Shown piece after piece: positions 12,017-24,637 of a stretch of 64,000 bases of DNA. The stretch spans positions 186,001 to 250,000 of the forward strand of contig NW_022985555.1 in the NCBI RefSeq assembly GCF_010093815.1. Direction: 5' to 3'. This DNA is from Pseudovirgaria hyperparasitica. Its lineage: Eukaryota; Ascomycota; Dothideomycetes; Acrospermales; Acrospermaceae. The notes below the pieces were generated by a model. It was not told where the DNA came from. It saw nothing but the letters and a program-made list of their open reading frames with translations, and did no database searches. Within the stretch, counting starts at the first letter, position 1. Each line of letters begins with the position of its first letter. The translations under genes were made by a program, and so were the position numbers.

Positions 12017-12023
12017 CTAATAA
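11993..12023. repeat. Perfect 31-bp palindrome
   Basis: Two 15-base arms, TTATTAGTCAAGGGC and its exact reverse complement, flank a single central A. No mismatch is present. In a fungal intergenic region this may be two element termini abutting or a hairpin former; no second copy was seen in the window. Confidence 0.9.
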
Positions 12024-12244
12024 CCTCCGCACCTGCACGTGCTGCCTGAGGGCAAAACAACGGTAACACAGGCTGTAGGCTAATAGGCGTACCCTATGGC
12101 TGTATACTCAAGACGAAACAGAGGTTCAACGAGATGTAGTTATAGACATAAGGAAGTTTTTCCCTATGGGGTTTCTTCTTACATAGTGGCTTAGACTAGA
12201 GGAGGCATAGGCCTGTAGAGTACTACTCTACCTAGTTATACAAT

Positions 12245-12264
12245 ATTATTATTATTATTATTAT
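12245..12264. repeat. (ATT)n microsatellite
   Basis: Nearly seven ATT triplets in AT-rich, degraded-looking sequence of the gene-poor island. Confidence 0.9.
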
Positions 12265-14548
12265 AATCTTGTTAATAGTGTCGACATGCCCGAGCCGCTT
12301 CCGAGGTTCTCCATCCATTGCGAGATTCCTTAGCGGCACGCTGAACGGAAGGCGTTAGCTCTGTGCTTTGGCCTTCACTTGATTGATGTATACACGACTC
12401 TGCAACAATATAGTGTCGTAGCAAGCAGCTGCACCAAACACCATTAGTCCAAGGCGACGACTACGAACGACCTTCCTATAGCTCTTAGGACTGACGTGCA
12501 AGCTGCCACCGGACGCGTCCGTAGCTCGAACTATGTCTGAAAAAGCATAGAGACATGCCTAGCGAAGGATCGGCCACAACTGTGGCATTTCCTGCCGACT
12601 GACTCCTTAGAAGCGTTCCCAAAGAAGTTCCACTCCAATAGCCGTGCACATCTCCAGGAGGGTCTGACCTTCTGCATATATATATGACGGAGCTGTCTTG
12701 GAAAACGATTGGTAGAGCCTATGTGCCTATGTGCCTGCCTTTGTCGGAGATTTCAAGGCCCGACTCCAGAACATGGCGAAAACAAGACCCGCGAGGTTGG
12801 TTGTTGGTCCAGCGCGATGGCGTCCTCGGGTCTGCGATCCGTTTCCTCTTTGTGTGATACCACGAGAAGGCTGCATAAGCTGCGGCAACGGGGAAGCGCG
12901 CCGCTACATGGTGCATTGTTGCTTACAGACTGCTAACAGTCCTTTGATCGTCTCGGTTCTTTTGTACTCTTTCAAGAGTGCTTGAAGACCAGACGAACAT
13001 AGAACGAAGAAGCAAGGAGCACCAATACCTATGCTTTGTTACCATTTCACGGGCTTCACGCATGGTGAAGGTAATAATCAAAGCATCATTTGTCCAAGGA
13101 TAATGCAAGGCGGTGTTATGCAGGCTTACCTGAGGTGAGGCCACCGAAAAAGTAGGCGTGATTTTAGGAGAACGGGCTTCCATGTTACCCACTCATGGGT
13201 TTTATCACTATCACTAAAAGCAGGGTCTTATTATCCAGTTTTTTGGAGTAGATTTTTGGCCATACACGCAAACGCAGCTATTATAGAGAGAAGGAACCTA
13301 GAAAATACCGTCACACCGATAATGATTACCAACTACCGCAGGTGATTTATGTGATGCTGGCTTTCTTCCTTGACTATGGTTAGTATAATTAGAAAATAAG
13401 CATGTTAGTGCTCTGATAGGTGTTGCCTGTGACTTGATATTCATCACGCAGTGTCCATCGGTAATATTAAGTCTCGTCTCCGTCGGCAACGTTTGAAACG
13501 TGGCTCTCTCCACATGGAAGCATGGATGTGTGCCCTAATGGCCATAAGCCATTTCACAGAGTGCCAGCTTAACATGATACTAAGGCGTGTGATGGGGCAC
13601 GAAAAATTCAACCAGGACATTGGGGCTAGAGATGGCTAAAAATCCTTCAGGGTGCGAGATTCAAGTTTTCTTGTCCAAAGGAGCCTGCCGGGTGACAGGG
13701 GCTTCGGTCCCTGCGACTGCATGTGGGCATGTGGGTGTGGACATGAAACATGGATGCATACACCAATACAGGACCGGACAGGGTACGGACAAGCTGTAGT
13801 CTAAACCTTGAAGAGTCTGCTGTTGCTCTTGTTTTTGGTAATGGCCTGGCAAGATGGGTCGATGACATTTCATTACAGACTGTGTGCAATGCGTGATCAG
13901 AGCTGACGTAGGAGACGACAAGGGTCAAAATGACATTTCCGTGGATGAACATTAGTCTATAGTGTCCGTAGAAAAGGTAAGGTCGGGCGCCCCTCATCCA
14001 TGTAGGAGGTGGGGTCCGCATGTAATATGATAGTAGTAGGAGAATACGTTGGGATGAGATACGAGTCAAGAAAAGCTAGGTATACTACTGCAGGATGCTT
14101 ATTGCTGTGTGTACTGAAAACCCTCAGATATCACAGACGACAAGATGGGATGGCAGCGGCAAATGATAACTAATTACATGGTGATACTGTAGTGGTAATA
14201 ATACCGGTCGACCCAAAAACGTTCATGGATGCAGGAGGGACGACCCACTGCGATCCACATGGCCTCGAATGATCAGCTGTCGGTGTCGTCGTGTTAACAG
14301 TCGACTTGGGCATAGGTAGCAATGGTAGCCATAACCCACGGATGAATTGGGATTGGGGATTGGGGATCGCGGCGATGGAGCCCGTCTAAAGGACCAAATA
14401 AGACTCCCCGGCGCGCACGAAAAGACGAGCCAACCCTGGCTATCATGGCCGCTAATTAGTGGAGATGCACCATTCGTGAGAAAGTCCATGCTCCTCCTTG
14501 TTGCCTCTACTGTACTAACAAACTGCTTGTTGCTACTCAAGACCGACG

Positions 14549-14573
14549 ACTCACCACTCACCACTCACCACTC
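14549..14573. repeat. ACTCACC heptamer repeat
   Basis: Three perfect ACTCACC copies followed by ACTC, about 640 bp upstream of the G-alpha start codon, at the edge of a pyrimidine-rich region. Confidence 0.85.
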
Positions 14574-15211
14574 TTCGCTCGCGCTCCATGGGCTGGTCCG
14601 TTGTGCTCTGGCAGCATCTTTCCATATTTTGCTTGTGCTGCCTGCTACGCTAGAAAGACCGTCTTGTATCCGTCCCTCTCCGGCTCTGTTGCTGGCTTCC
14701 TGTTTCTCCCTCTATTATCTCTCTTTGCCTGCGCTCCCTGTCTGCCAGGCCTCCTGCAGATTGTCTCTCGTTGACTGAGAGCCTGTCTCCCCCTCAGCTG
14801 ACTGCACCAGGCATTTACTTGTTTCTGTCGCAGTTCCCCGTCACCTAATTTTTCTCTCGATTGACCCTCGCAACCTTGGTTGCTTCAATCGTGCCGATTT
14901 CCATATTCGCTTCGAGCACGCCGACTGCTATTGTGTTGTGCACTATCTCCACCCACGCACCGATACTGTTATATCCGTCTGCCTATTCACCCCTCCGACT
15001 ACCGAGCACAATACCTCAGCCTCTGTTCGAGACGCATCCCATCACCTGCCGCACATACTGAAGCCCTTGTAATTTCTGCCGACCCTTTTGGACTCGATCT
15101 CACAGCATTGGTATATCACGAACCGTACCGAATTTGACGAATCTTCGAATACCCGGCCTACTGAGCTGCTACTAGCGTCAATTATAATTTCGTATTTGTA
15201 TGGCCCCGAGG

Positions 15212-16491
15212 ATGTGTTTCGGAAGGAAGTCAGAGGACCCCGAGTCCCGAAGAAATGAGGCAATTGAGAAGCAATTAAAGCTGGACAAGAAGAAGCAGGA
15301 GAGAGAGGTGAAGCTGTTGCTGCTAGGTCAGTAATTGGATGTCGTCACAAGTGAGCTAGCTAAAAGACTGACGTTGCACAAAAAGGTGCTGGAGAAAGTG
15401 GAAAGTCCACTGTCCTCAAGCAAATGCGAGTCATACATGCCGGTGGCTTTTCCAGATCTGAAAGGAAGCAGTGGCGGGTGGTTATATTCAACAATCTTGT
15501 CAATGCTTTCCAAATACTCTTCGCTGCTATGCAAGAGCAGGATACGGAGTTCGAAGATGAAGACAATATTGTACGATTGTCTCATTGAGCACGATCGAGT
15601 ACACGGCTGACTCCAGACTCCAGAGACTCGCAGACTTGGTAGCATCGGATCCCGACCTCAGTCCCGAGGACCCTCTGCCAATCGACTGTTTACATGCCTT
15701 CACAAGTTTGTGGGCAGATAAAGGCGTACAACTGGCCATGCTCAAAGGCAACGAGTACGCTCTGCATGACAATCTGAGCTAGTATGAATGACAATCCACT
15801 GGGCGAGACCTTTAGACTTACTTCAAGCAGCTTTTTCGCAGACATCGACAGGCTCTTCGCAAGAGACTATATGCCAACTGATCAAGATATCTTGCGCACA
15901 AGGTTAAGAACAACTGGAATTACGGAAACAATCTTTGACCTGGGTAACCTCACGTATCGAATGTTTGATGTCGGTGGTCAGCGGTCCGAACGTAAGAAAT
16001 GGATCCATGTCTTTGACAACGTTCAAGTGGTATTGTTTCTTGTTGCCATCAGTGGGTATGATCACGTACTCGTAGAAGATCGTAATGGGGTGAGATCGAT
16101 AAATCGCATATGTTAGCACACATTGCTGACCCGTCCCTAGAACCAAATGCACGAAGCACTCATGCTGTTCGAATCAATATCCAATTCAAAGTATTTCCAC
16201 AATTCTGCTTTGATATTGTTCCTCAACAAGATAGACCTCTTTCGAGAAAAAATATCTTCCGGCATGAGTCCTATCAGCAAGCACTTCCCGGATTTCACCG
16301 GCAAGGCCAACGATATCAGAGCAGGCGAGGAGTTCTTTGCCCAGAAATTCAGAAACCTCGTTCGACAACAGAGGAAAGAGGTAGTGTACGTCCACTTTAC
16401 GAACGCCACCGATACGGACTTGTTGCGCAAGACAATGGCTTCTGTTCAAGATATGATTGTTCAGACCAACCTCGATAAGCTGATCCTGTGA
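15212..16491 (+). CDS. Heterotrimeric G-protein alpha subunit
   Basis: Five exons (15212-15326, 15386-15570, 15624-15781, 15831-16089, 16141-16491) give 355 residues, the normal G-alpha length. All nucleotide-binding boxes are present: GAGESGKST (P-loop), [10 protein letters not shown] (switch I with the arginine finger), [12 protein letters not shown] (switch II), LFLNKID (G4) and TNATDTD (G5, where TCAT is usual). The start [10 protein letters not shown] resembles the MCFG start of the fungal GNA-2 class; an in-frame ATG lies four codons upstream (15200), so the exact start is uncertain. There is no MGxxxS myristoylation start. Introns of 49-59 nt fall inside the P-loop and before the helical domain. 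It should couple seven-transmembrane receptors to cAMP or MAPK signalling at the plasma membrane. The third intron contains short frames that could mislead gene finders. Confidence 0.95.
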
Positions 16492-17340
16492 GACTGAGAC
16501 TTTTCATTTGCCACCACTGTCGCAGCAATCTCCGAATAGGTCTTCTAACAATCAAAAGTGGCCCAGGGCCTGGCAGGAAACCCAAAGAAGCCACTGGTAT
16601 TCTTTAGATTCCTATGGCAAACACCACCCCCTCATCGTGTCCCTCGGGGGACAAACCCATCGCGCAGACCACATCTATCTACCCACCTAGACCGCAGCCT
16701 TGGACCTATCAATGAAGGCGTTGATCTTCTCATGACTCACCATAAACGACGCAACGCTGCATCTTATTTACGGTTTGAAGTATTTTAGTACTTCGACGCA
16801 GGACGGTATACTGCATCAAAACTTCGTCCTATCTGCTGGTTGGCTTGAGTGGTCTAAAAAGTCGGCGGCAGCGAAACGGAAGCGCTATGTACCGGGGGTT
16901 AAGGTCGGAGGGCCCGAGTCTATCGGGACTCTGTGCTATAGTTTGCACTAAGCAATTGATCCATCTGTTAATATTGTCGACCCTATCAAAGGCACCTCGA
17001 TAAGTTGTAATTAGATATCCAAATATTGAAAGATTTACACGTACCTTGACGCTATTGTCACCAAGCCTTTTAACTGTCCTGTGTTTATTTATCAGGACAT
17101 CGGTGCCATTAAACAAAGAAACTTATGACCCCGTGACAGCTTCCAAGGTTGGCGTAATAACCGGTGACCATGAGCCACGACCTCAGGTTGCAAGCGAGCT
17201 CGGACCACTGACAGCTCTTCAACAACTTACCGACCTTTAACCTCATCTCTGACATCCTTCTTGACTCTGGCACTGCACGTCGCCTCTTACTGTCAACAGC
17301 CATCCCTCTGTTACCGACAGACTCTCATAGTCGTCTGGCA
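16492..17340. other. Intergenic region
   Basis: About 850 bp between the G-alpha gene and the mitochondrial protein gene. No coding, RNA or repeat feature was recognised. Confidence 0.6.
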
Positions 17341-18484
17341 ATGCTCGCCCCAGCTTTGCGGAGGATTGTCCAGCCAGCATGCGCCGCCTGCTCTACTCCT
17401 ACGCAATCTGTTAGCCGCGCAACAGGCCTTACCATCACCGCTACTACGCAAGCTCTTACCCATCGGCCACTCCACCAGCGCCGACACTCATCTTCGAAGG
17501 CCTCCTCACCTCCAGATGAGGATTCTAAAGCAGTCCCGGGTCCCAGTCAGCCTGCGAAGAGCTCAGCCTCGGGCAAGACGACAGTAAAGAGTTCTGCTGG
17601 TCGCGGTCGACCCAGAAAGGCTCTTTCGCCGTCTCACAACATCCCCAAAGTCCCGTCAACGACACACTTGGAGAGAATTGGTAAGCAAGTCCGTCTATTC
17701 TTAGGTTGATGGAGCCATTCTGACAGTCATAGATGTGCACACGTCATCGTGCTTCGCCATGCACCGACCGATATCGGTGACGACGCCTTTCCCTCCTGCA
17801 TCTTCCCTCGAATCTTTCAATTCTCTATTCGACGCGAAACCAACCAATTTTTCTGACGTAATATATACCCTCAACGACGTCGTGGAATCGCTAGAAGCTG
17901 CGGGCCAGTTCAAGGAAGAAGTGGACCTACGTGAACCTCAGATGCAAGCATATGGCCCCAGTGGGGCACATATGGGAGCGCCTCTGACTACTGCTGAACT
18001 GGAACAACTGCTTGTGCAATGTGTCCCGTTTCGGCCACCACCTCCGCCTGTTCCAGTAGAAGTGCCCCATAAGGCCAAGAGCGCATCTCGAGTACAACCT
18101 GCGCTGCGAGGTCCTCCCAAGCAAAAGTCATGGAGCGTCAACGTTAATGTGACTGAGTCGACAGACTCTGCTGGACGACGAACATGGACTTTCGCGGCAT
18201 CTGAGCCAAAAGCAGTCGATGGCGTCGATCCCGTTACAGAATCGTCCGCAGCCACTGACACTACGCATTCACGCAGAGTTGCCAATCAGCCATTTCTTCG
18301 ACGTATGTATGCTCGCTCCCAAGATAGACAAGCATATCTCCAGACTCTGGGCTTGAGACTAAGGCCTAAGATGCATCTCATCAGCGTGAAGCGGCAACGA
18401 AAGATCAAGATGAAGAAGCACAAGTACAAGAAGCTTAGAAAGCGCACGAGAATTGAGCGACTGAAGCTTGCTGCGCGGCATTGA
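17341..18484 (+). CDS. COX24: Mitochondrial mS38/Cox24 (AURKAIP1-type) protein
   Basis: Two exons (17341-17680, 17733-18484) with a 52-nt intron starting GTAAGC give 363 residues. The N-terminus (MLAPALRRIVQPA, rich in R, S, T and lacking acidic residues) is a mitochondrial presequence. A long low-complexity middle follows. The last about 45 residues carry the diagnostic very basic block SVKRQRKIKMKKHKYKKL-RKRTR, the AURKAIP1/COX24 C-terminal domain of the mitoribosomal small-subunit protein mS38. In yeast Cox24/Qri5 this protein is needed for COX1 mRNA processing and translation. Fungal members are typically long because of the disordered linker, as here. The family call rests on the C-terminal block and is strong. 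Confidence 0.88.
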
Positions 18485-19410
18485 TAGACGAACATATTCG
18501 AATCTCCTCGCCTTAAGCATTTCAATCCATACTTGCACCACACGGGCTAGATCATCATTGTATAGACCAACATGGTTACGCGTAACATGCTTCTTTCCTG
18601 CTCCCATCATAGAATGAATAGTCTATTAGCATTGAAATTCCATTGGAATATGAACTTCAGTACGCCTTCATGCATCGCAGTACATAACGCTTAGCGATCC
18701 TGGTTGAACAGCATCGCTCATTTGGATTATATTGTGTGACCGCCGCGCTGTATATCTATTATGATAACGCATTCGCCACATATCCTGAGTAATAGCGCTT
18801 CGCTGACTGCGCATGCTGTTGAAACTGACCTGCGACAGAGTTAGTCACATCACAGAAGTTGTGGCTTGTCAGTTGACTGGGGTCTTCCGATGAACACCCA
18901 CGTTCTACTCTTAACCGAGATGTGTCCAAGTTATTGCATACAAAACATGTAGGCGATCGTCCCATAGATCTGGAGTATGGAGTTCGCTTCTGATGAAGTC
19001 TTTTGCCGACGTAGCAAGCAAGTCGCCGACCCCAGTCTCTTACCACCGATCCGGTCAGAGATCTTGCTTGGTGCTTGGTAGTGCCAACCAGTAGATGCCT
19101 CTCAAATGAAGCTATGGATGACTTCGATCCGCTACTCGATGGAAAATTACTCGTCGGCACCGTTACAGAGTTACTAATTAGGGGGCTTCTTCAGATTCAA
19201 ATCTACTATAAGATGGTCACGAGTAGCTACCTATGGATCACTTCTCCAGCACAGCTCACTATTCGCATCGTTTTCGAATTTGACTTCTTCTTATCTTTTA
19301 TCAGCACTTACATTCTTTCCTCCGGCAGGCCGAATTTTCCCAGAGCTAGTCTCATATACTATTGAAATTGACACAACTATCAACATATATATTCTATCAC
19401 GTCCAGCAAG
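18485..19410. other. Intergenic region
   Basis: About 920 bp without a supportable gene. The final few hundred bases should be the promoter of the secreted protein gene at 19411. Confidence 0.6.
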
Positions 19411-20707
19411 ATGTTGTATCATTTTTCGGTTATGACTGTTATTGTTGCATTGGCAGAAGCTCGGTGAGATTCATCTGTCGGAATCCAGGTCATGTGCTGA
19501 CGAGATGCAAGCTTCGGTCAAGAACAAGTCCCAATATCAGCCATAGGACAAGTCCAAGGCGGGGAGCCTGGTGTAGCACAAACTATCGCTGGTGCAGCTA
19601 TCAGTGATCTACTTGCTGGCACTAATGCTTGTGATAAGGTATATGACCCTGTACGTGACCCAGTGTAGTCGATATGTGCTGATAGTTCTTAGTTGTCACG
19701 AGCCGACCAGATCATCGCCGAGCTTGGTGATGGCGCAGATGCTCTAGCCGCTGCCATCGGAATGGTAGCAGCTGAGAAGAATGTCAATCCCTTCAACTCG
19801 CAAACGCCTGTAGTATGCAGTGACCCTAGCCTTCCTTCCACAGAAGCATTACGAGGTATCACGCCACTTGTTGACCCAGACTTCGCGGATGCAGATATTG
19901 CAAACTCGCTCAGTTCTCAGACTGTCACTACTCCGCTGGATGCGACCAACAAGAGCATACTGGATCTTATGCAAGAGGCCGGTGTAGCCAATGTTGCGGG
20001 TCAAGCTCCTGGCGGTGCAGTTGGAGCTGTTAACCCCGGAGCAGCAACTGGTAATGCGGACTCAGGTATGGTGGACCAAGATGCTGGAGCTGTAGATGCT
20101 GGTAATGCAACCGCTGTTGCTCCCATAGCTGCCTGTAACGGTACGGCTGTTATTGGTAAGACAGATTGTCGATCCACTCTCTGATGGGCTCGTGTCTAAC
20201 AATGTAACAGGAAGCAACCAAACAGCCAGCAACGTAACGAACCCTCCAGTGGATGCCGGTGCTGACACAGGGGCTAATGGCACCGACCCTGCATCTGACG
20301 CGGCAACGTCTCTCGACGGCGCCGATTTTGGTCTCTGTACTCCCACCATGACTTTCGAAGGCGGACGTGCGAATCGCGCAGCGGATGAGTTCACATTCCT
20401 CCCAGCTGATCCACTCGTCGCCCAGGGTCAACAAGAAGCCCTGAATCCAAACATCATCACAAACCGTATTTGCGATCAATTGACGAATGTTTGCGAGGCT
20501 AATGATGCGGCAAAGACGGCATGTCTGGATGCGAAGGCGCAAATTTTGGCACTGGGTACGAGGGATAAGACCACAGCTGATACATGGAACACACTGCTGG
20601 GCTTTGATGGTGCGGTCACAAATCCCAGTGGTGGGCCTGCAGAACCACCTGCTGCTGCGCGTATGAAGGCGGGGACCAAGAGGAGCGCCAGAGTGTTCAT
20701 CGCTTGA
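19411..20707 (+). CDS. Secreted circumsporozoite-like fungal protein
   Basis: Four exons (19411-19463, 19512-19638, 19693-20155, 20211-20707) yield about 379 residues. Exon 1 encodes a signal peptide (MLYHFSVMTVIVALAEA). The mature part opens with an EQVPI..IGQ segment, continues through an Ala/Gly-rich region ending in ACDK, then a low-complexity stretch rich in G, A, D, N and T with several N-x-T glycosylation sites. The C-terminal third is better ordered: FEGGRANRAADEFTFLP, then a segment with four cysteines (ICDQLTNVCEAND, KTACLDAKAQI). This arrangement is common in a Pezizomycotina secreted family often annotated as circumsporozoite-like; the function is unknown, probably cell-wall or extracellular matrix. 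Each junction restores a continuous family-like sequence and the phases agree. Confidence 0.82.
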
Positions 20708-21154
20708 ACAACCCAGTCAAGAGCCCAGATCCACGCACGATTTCAACCATGGAATCTACGAAGACTTGACAAATTCCTTATGTAGAATCATTGGGTGTAT
20801 CTTACATTGTAGCGTAGCAGAAGTGTCGCATCATCGAGCGGACAATCAAGACCGTGACAAATTATCATAGAAGGCCCGTTCATTTGGCTAGACGAAGTAT
20901 CGATGTTTCTTTCTGGTGAAGTGTTCAGCGTCTGCATTAATTATTAATGATACTGAGAGCTGGCCCGGGAGTCTCATCGATCTCACTCTAGCTGTCTTGA
21001 GCTTAGTAGCATCCTATCTAGCTCGGCTCGGGAGTGGATGATGTCAACATCATACTACCGTGTAAAACGTCAAGGCTCATCGACTTTACCTTTTTCTCTT
21101 CTGCCAGCAGAGAATAGTTTATATTCGAATGAATCTAATTGATACTTCCTAAAG
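20708..21154. other. Intergenic region
   Basis: About 450 bp separating the secreted protein gene from the Sdh5 gene; no feature recognised. Confidence 0.6.
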
Positions 21155-22175
21155 ATGTCGTCACTACGTGTTTTCGCTCGGTCTCCCAGAGCCCTCCTTG
21201 GCCTGTCGCGCCCACTGAGCACAACCACTACTCGTTTCGCAAACCTCAACGATAGAGGTAATGATACAGCGGAGATACACCGCGAGATACAGAAGAAGAA
21301 GCCGTTGAATCCTCATATGACAAACACCACTTCAACAATCGCCAATGAGTTCCCAAATGTCGGTAAAGACAAGCCTCCGCCAGAGATGATCACCTCGGTT
21401 GATCCCAATTACACACCGAAAGACTCCGTACCTGAGAACACCGAACGTATGACTGGCGGCACCCAGAAATCAGCACCAGATGCGGGTCCCAATAAGGATC
21501 TCGATGTCGGTGAAATCGAGGGTGGCTCGTTCAAAGTCGAGCCGCTGAGGAGAACTGGAGAAGACGTGAACACTACGCGTGCAAGGTTATTATGTCCGTT
21601 ACTACGAGTACCCCTGTACATTTTCTGTGCGCGGATTACATGCTGACACGGTATACTCAGATCAGAGCCGGAAACGGGGAACTCTCGAAAGTGATCTGCT
21701 CCTTTCTACCTTCGCTGATGCAAACCTCGAATCCATGAATGCTACGCAACTCGAGCAATACGATCTATTCCTCGATGAAAATGATTGGGACATATACTAC
21801 TGGGCCACGCAAGAACCAACACCTACGTCGATGGATTACGCGGAAGGGGCTGGCGCTGATATGGCCAATCCGAACGTCCAAGGCCAGAACCCACAAGGCA
21901 AAGCTCCGATCGAGACTGCAGAGTGGAAGCGACCACCTGTACAGGGAGAGTGGGCGCAGACAGTTGGCGCGTTCAAGCCAGCGTACAGACCGGTGCCTAG
22001 GAGGTGGAAAAACTCAGAAATTCTGTCATTGCTGAGGAAGCATGTCAAGGATCGTAGTGCAGGAGGTGTACATCATGAAGAGTCAGGCATAAATGAAAAG
22101 GACCTGGGACAACGTACTGAAGCGACAGGTGGGGGTGGACTAGGGAGAATGCCTGATATTAAACCTTTTAACTAA
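21155..22175 (+). CDS. SDH5: Succinate dehydrogenase assembly factor 2 (Sdh5/SDHAF2)
   Basis: Two exons (21155-21593, 21661-22175) encode 317 residues. The basic, Ser/Thr-rich N-terminus ([16 protein letters not shown]) is a mitochondrial presequence. The join gives the family signature ARLLYQSRKRG followed by [11 protein letters not shown] and [15 protein letters not shown] (residues about 143-215), the SdhE/SDHAF2 domain needed to attach FAD to the succinate dehydrogenase flavoprotein in the matrix. Fungal members often carry long extensions on both sides, as here. The intron begins with GTCCGT, a non-standard donor (C at +3); the splice is nevertheless forced by the YQSRKRG motif. The C-terminal tail ([11 protein letters not shown]) is Gly-rich and likely disordered. 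Confidence 0.93.
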
Positions 22176-22615
22176 GGCCGTATTAGTGCACTGTATTCAA
22201 TCCCAGCATATATTGCTTCTAGGTAGGTTGTGTGAGCCCTCCACTGTACATATGAAGACTTCAGCTACTGTGCTTAATGAGAGACTATAATCTGCTCTAG
22301 ACAGTGACTTCAGCCGTTCAAATTCGATTCATAACGCATATTCTTTGCTCTTACGGTAGTCCAAGCAACAGATACTGCGATATGATCGCTGTGCAGAGTG
22401 TCATCGCAATCAATAACTGGGAGGAGTACCATTCGAGGGAGGTGTGAAATGAGATGAAGGTAGTGACTAGCTTTAATCCCAGAAGTGTCGCACTTTCTCC
22501 ATTCCGTTCTTCTCGATATAGGTAGACACGCTTTACCTGAAGCGCTCAGCTACAATCACTGTCCTTCACTTCTTAGCAGATAGCTCTACTCCCATTCATC
22601 CAGCTCTTTTCAAAT
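22176..22615. other. Intergenic region
   Basis: About 440 bp, no feature recognised apart from the expected 3' and 5' regions of the flanking genes. Confidence 0.6.
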
Positions 22616-23842
22616 ATGTGGCTATCACATATTACCTCTTTTGCTCGGCCCCCTCTTACTGCGCGTCTGCAATGGAAACTAGTCTATCCCACGTACAAGT
22701 CTATGTTATCTACTAGATTGTGTAGCTGCTCGAACATCGTGCGCCCCACGATCGCCGCTTCGCCCAATGCTACCTATGGCTCCTACGGATTCTCCGATGG
22801 CGCCTCGTACGGATCTCTCGCCGCTGACGTGAATGAAGGCACCGGAGGGGTAGGATCTAAAGTAGGCAAAAGTCGATTCATAGACTTCGATCTCACCGGT
22901 GGGGTCTACATCGTCACGGGTATGCCTGTCCAGACGTATGCGGGAAGCGTCACGCTGAATAATACGAATTATAGGTGCTGCTCAAGGTCTCGGACTGAGT
23001 ATGGCTGAGGGCGTCGCCGAAGCCGGTGGTACAGGTATATCAGCTCCTATCACATAAGATACGAAACGTGTAGTTCATGTCGGATAAATAGTCTACTGTC
23101 TCGATCGCCAAAGAGAATGCGGATCCAACTTTTCGAACGCCCAGGAGTTGATCCCTCGCGATTCGCAAGGTGCTATGATCTATGGTCAGGTTGACGTACA
23201 AGACACCAAAGCACTACACAGAACTATCCAGGACATCGCCGATAAGCATGGTCAACTCAATGGCTGTATAGCGGCTGCCGGTATCAATGAAGTCATACCA
23301 GCTCTCGAATACACCGTATCACAGTCGAACCACACGATGTCCATAAATTTCGACGGTGTCATGCAGACGGCCACTGCGTGTGCAAAACAAATATACAAGC
23401 ACAATACCCCCAACGGATCAATCGTCCTTATTGCATCTATGTCTGGCGTTGTTGCGAATCGAGGACTGAACTGCCCAGTATATAATGCATCCAAGGCTGC
23501 TGTGACTCAGCTTGCAAGAAACCTCGCAATGGAATGGGGTCGAAAAGAGGAAGACGGATCTGGTGGCATTAGGGTAAACTGTATCAGCCCTGGAAATATA
23601 CTGACACCACGAGTGGTACAGCACTTCGTTGACCAGCCGCACCTCAGGTCGCAATGGGAGGATGGAAACATGCTCGGGAGAGTGAGTCGGGCCGAGGAAT
23701 TCGGGGGGGCTGGGATATTCTTGTTGAGCAAGGCAAGCAGCTTCATGGTAAGAAGTCTATTCTCTCCATGTAACCAACTTTCCTGATTCAGAAACAGACT
23801 GGCCACAATATGCTCATCGATGGTGGATACACTTCATGGTAA
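22616..23842 (+). CDS. Short-chain dehydrogenase/reductase (classical SDR, sorbose/arabinitol reductase-like)
   Basis: Four exons (22616-22919, 22975-23034, 23092-23747, 23798-23842) give about 354 residues. After an unusual about 90-residue N-terminal extension, rich in S, T and R and possibly a mitochondrial presequence, come the Rossmann motif TGAAQGLG (about 101-108), NAG-like AAAGIN, the catalytic Ser in IASMSG and the catalytic YNASK (Tyr about 252, Lys about 256), and the C-terminal NMLIDGGYTSW. This is the pattern of fungal polyol/ketose reductases such as sorbose reductase or D-arabinitol dehydrogenase, using NAD(P)H. Two tandem acceptors exist for the last exon (after 23791 or 23797), differing by two residues; the second gives the canonical SFMTG. 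The start codon is uncertain and translation could begin at a downstream Met (residue 30). Confidence 0.85.
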
Positions 23843-24637
23843 GGCGTGGTAGTAAGCCTTCGACCTTCACATCGACTGTACATCGTCCACGACCTAAAGA
23901 CAGAGGAGTGCCCAAAGAAAGTTCTCAAAAGAAACAATTGAGAGCAGAGTGAAGAGTGGAGAGGCGAGGACAGAGAGAACGTCGCAATGGCCTTACTTCC
24001 GCTCAATTCTAACTAGCTGGACGACAACGACCACAGTGGTTATAGGTGTAATTGCATTATACTCACCAGGGCATCATTCTTCGCTACTGTTCACGTTCGA
24101 ATGGGACAGCATGTTCTCAGGGGGTGGAGAGACAGAGCGTGAGGACAATGTGGTCTGGATGGTAGGACCTGAGAGCATTGCTTTTTCGTTGAACTGTAAT
24201 AGACTTCTGCAATGCTCACCAGAGTCTGTAATTTCATACATCGGAATGATCTGACGGAATAGGGCGCATTATGCCTCTGCAATTCCCTTAAGGGGAGGAT
24301 TAGGATCGGACAATTAGTGTGTCGCAATAATCTAGGCCTTGAGACCGGTAAAGGCGACACAATGTACAGTCTTGCTCTATATTTATCATTGCCGGCGAGG
24401 GACCACTAAGCTGAGTGAGCACTGTGCCCGAGAGCGGCTTTCATCGTTATGATCTTTACGGGTACCCTTCATTTTATGAACTTTTACCTGCAGGTGCTAT
24501 AAAGCACAGCAACCTGGTCCATTTCGCTTTATCGATATTCTTGTGAGGTATCGCAAAATGGGCCACATTTGCCAATGTTCATTAGATATCGCTCGCTCGG
24601 ACGTCAAAGTGTTAAAGCAAAGGCGGTGGTCTCGTGA
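23843..24637. other. Convergent intergenic region
   Basis: About 800 bp between the 3' ends of the SDR and of the minus-strand gene. No further gene recognised. Confidence 0.55.

Larger units (their letters stand above)
10163..15211. other. Gene-poor island of about 5 kb
   Basis: The longest stretch without a supportable gene in the window. It contains a short repeat-bearing frame at 11870-12016, a perfect palindrome at 11993-12023, AT-rich degraded-looking sequence at about 12060-12300 with an (ATT)n run, and a heptamer repeat at 14549. Roughly 14500-15200 is C/T-rich and probably the promoter and leader of the downstream G-alpha gene. The longest frames (13647-14069 minus; 11353-11721 minus) show no motif or splicing support. 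The 12-kb part resembles an old repeat relic, but I cannot name an element family. Confidence 0.55.

Noticed and set aside
13647-14069. A 140-codon minus-strand frame in the gene-poor island
   Set aside because: Composition and lack of motifs or introns suggest a chance frame; a second frame overlaps it.
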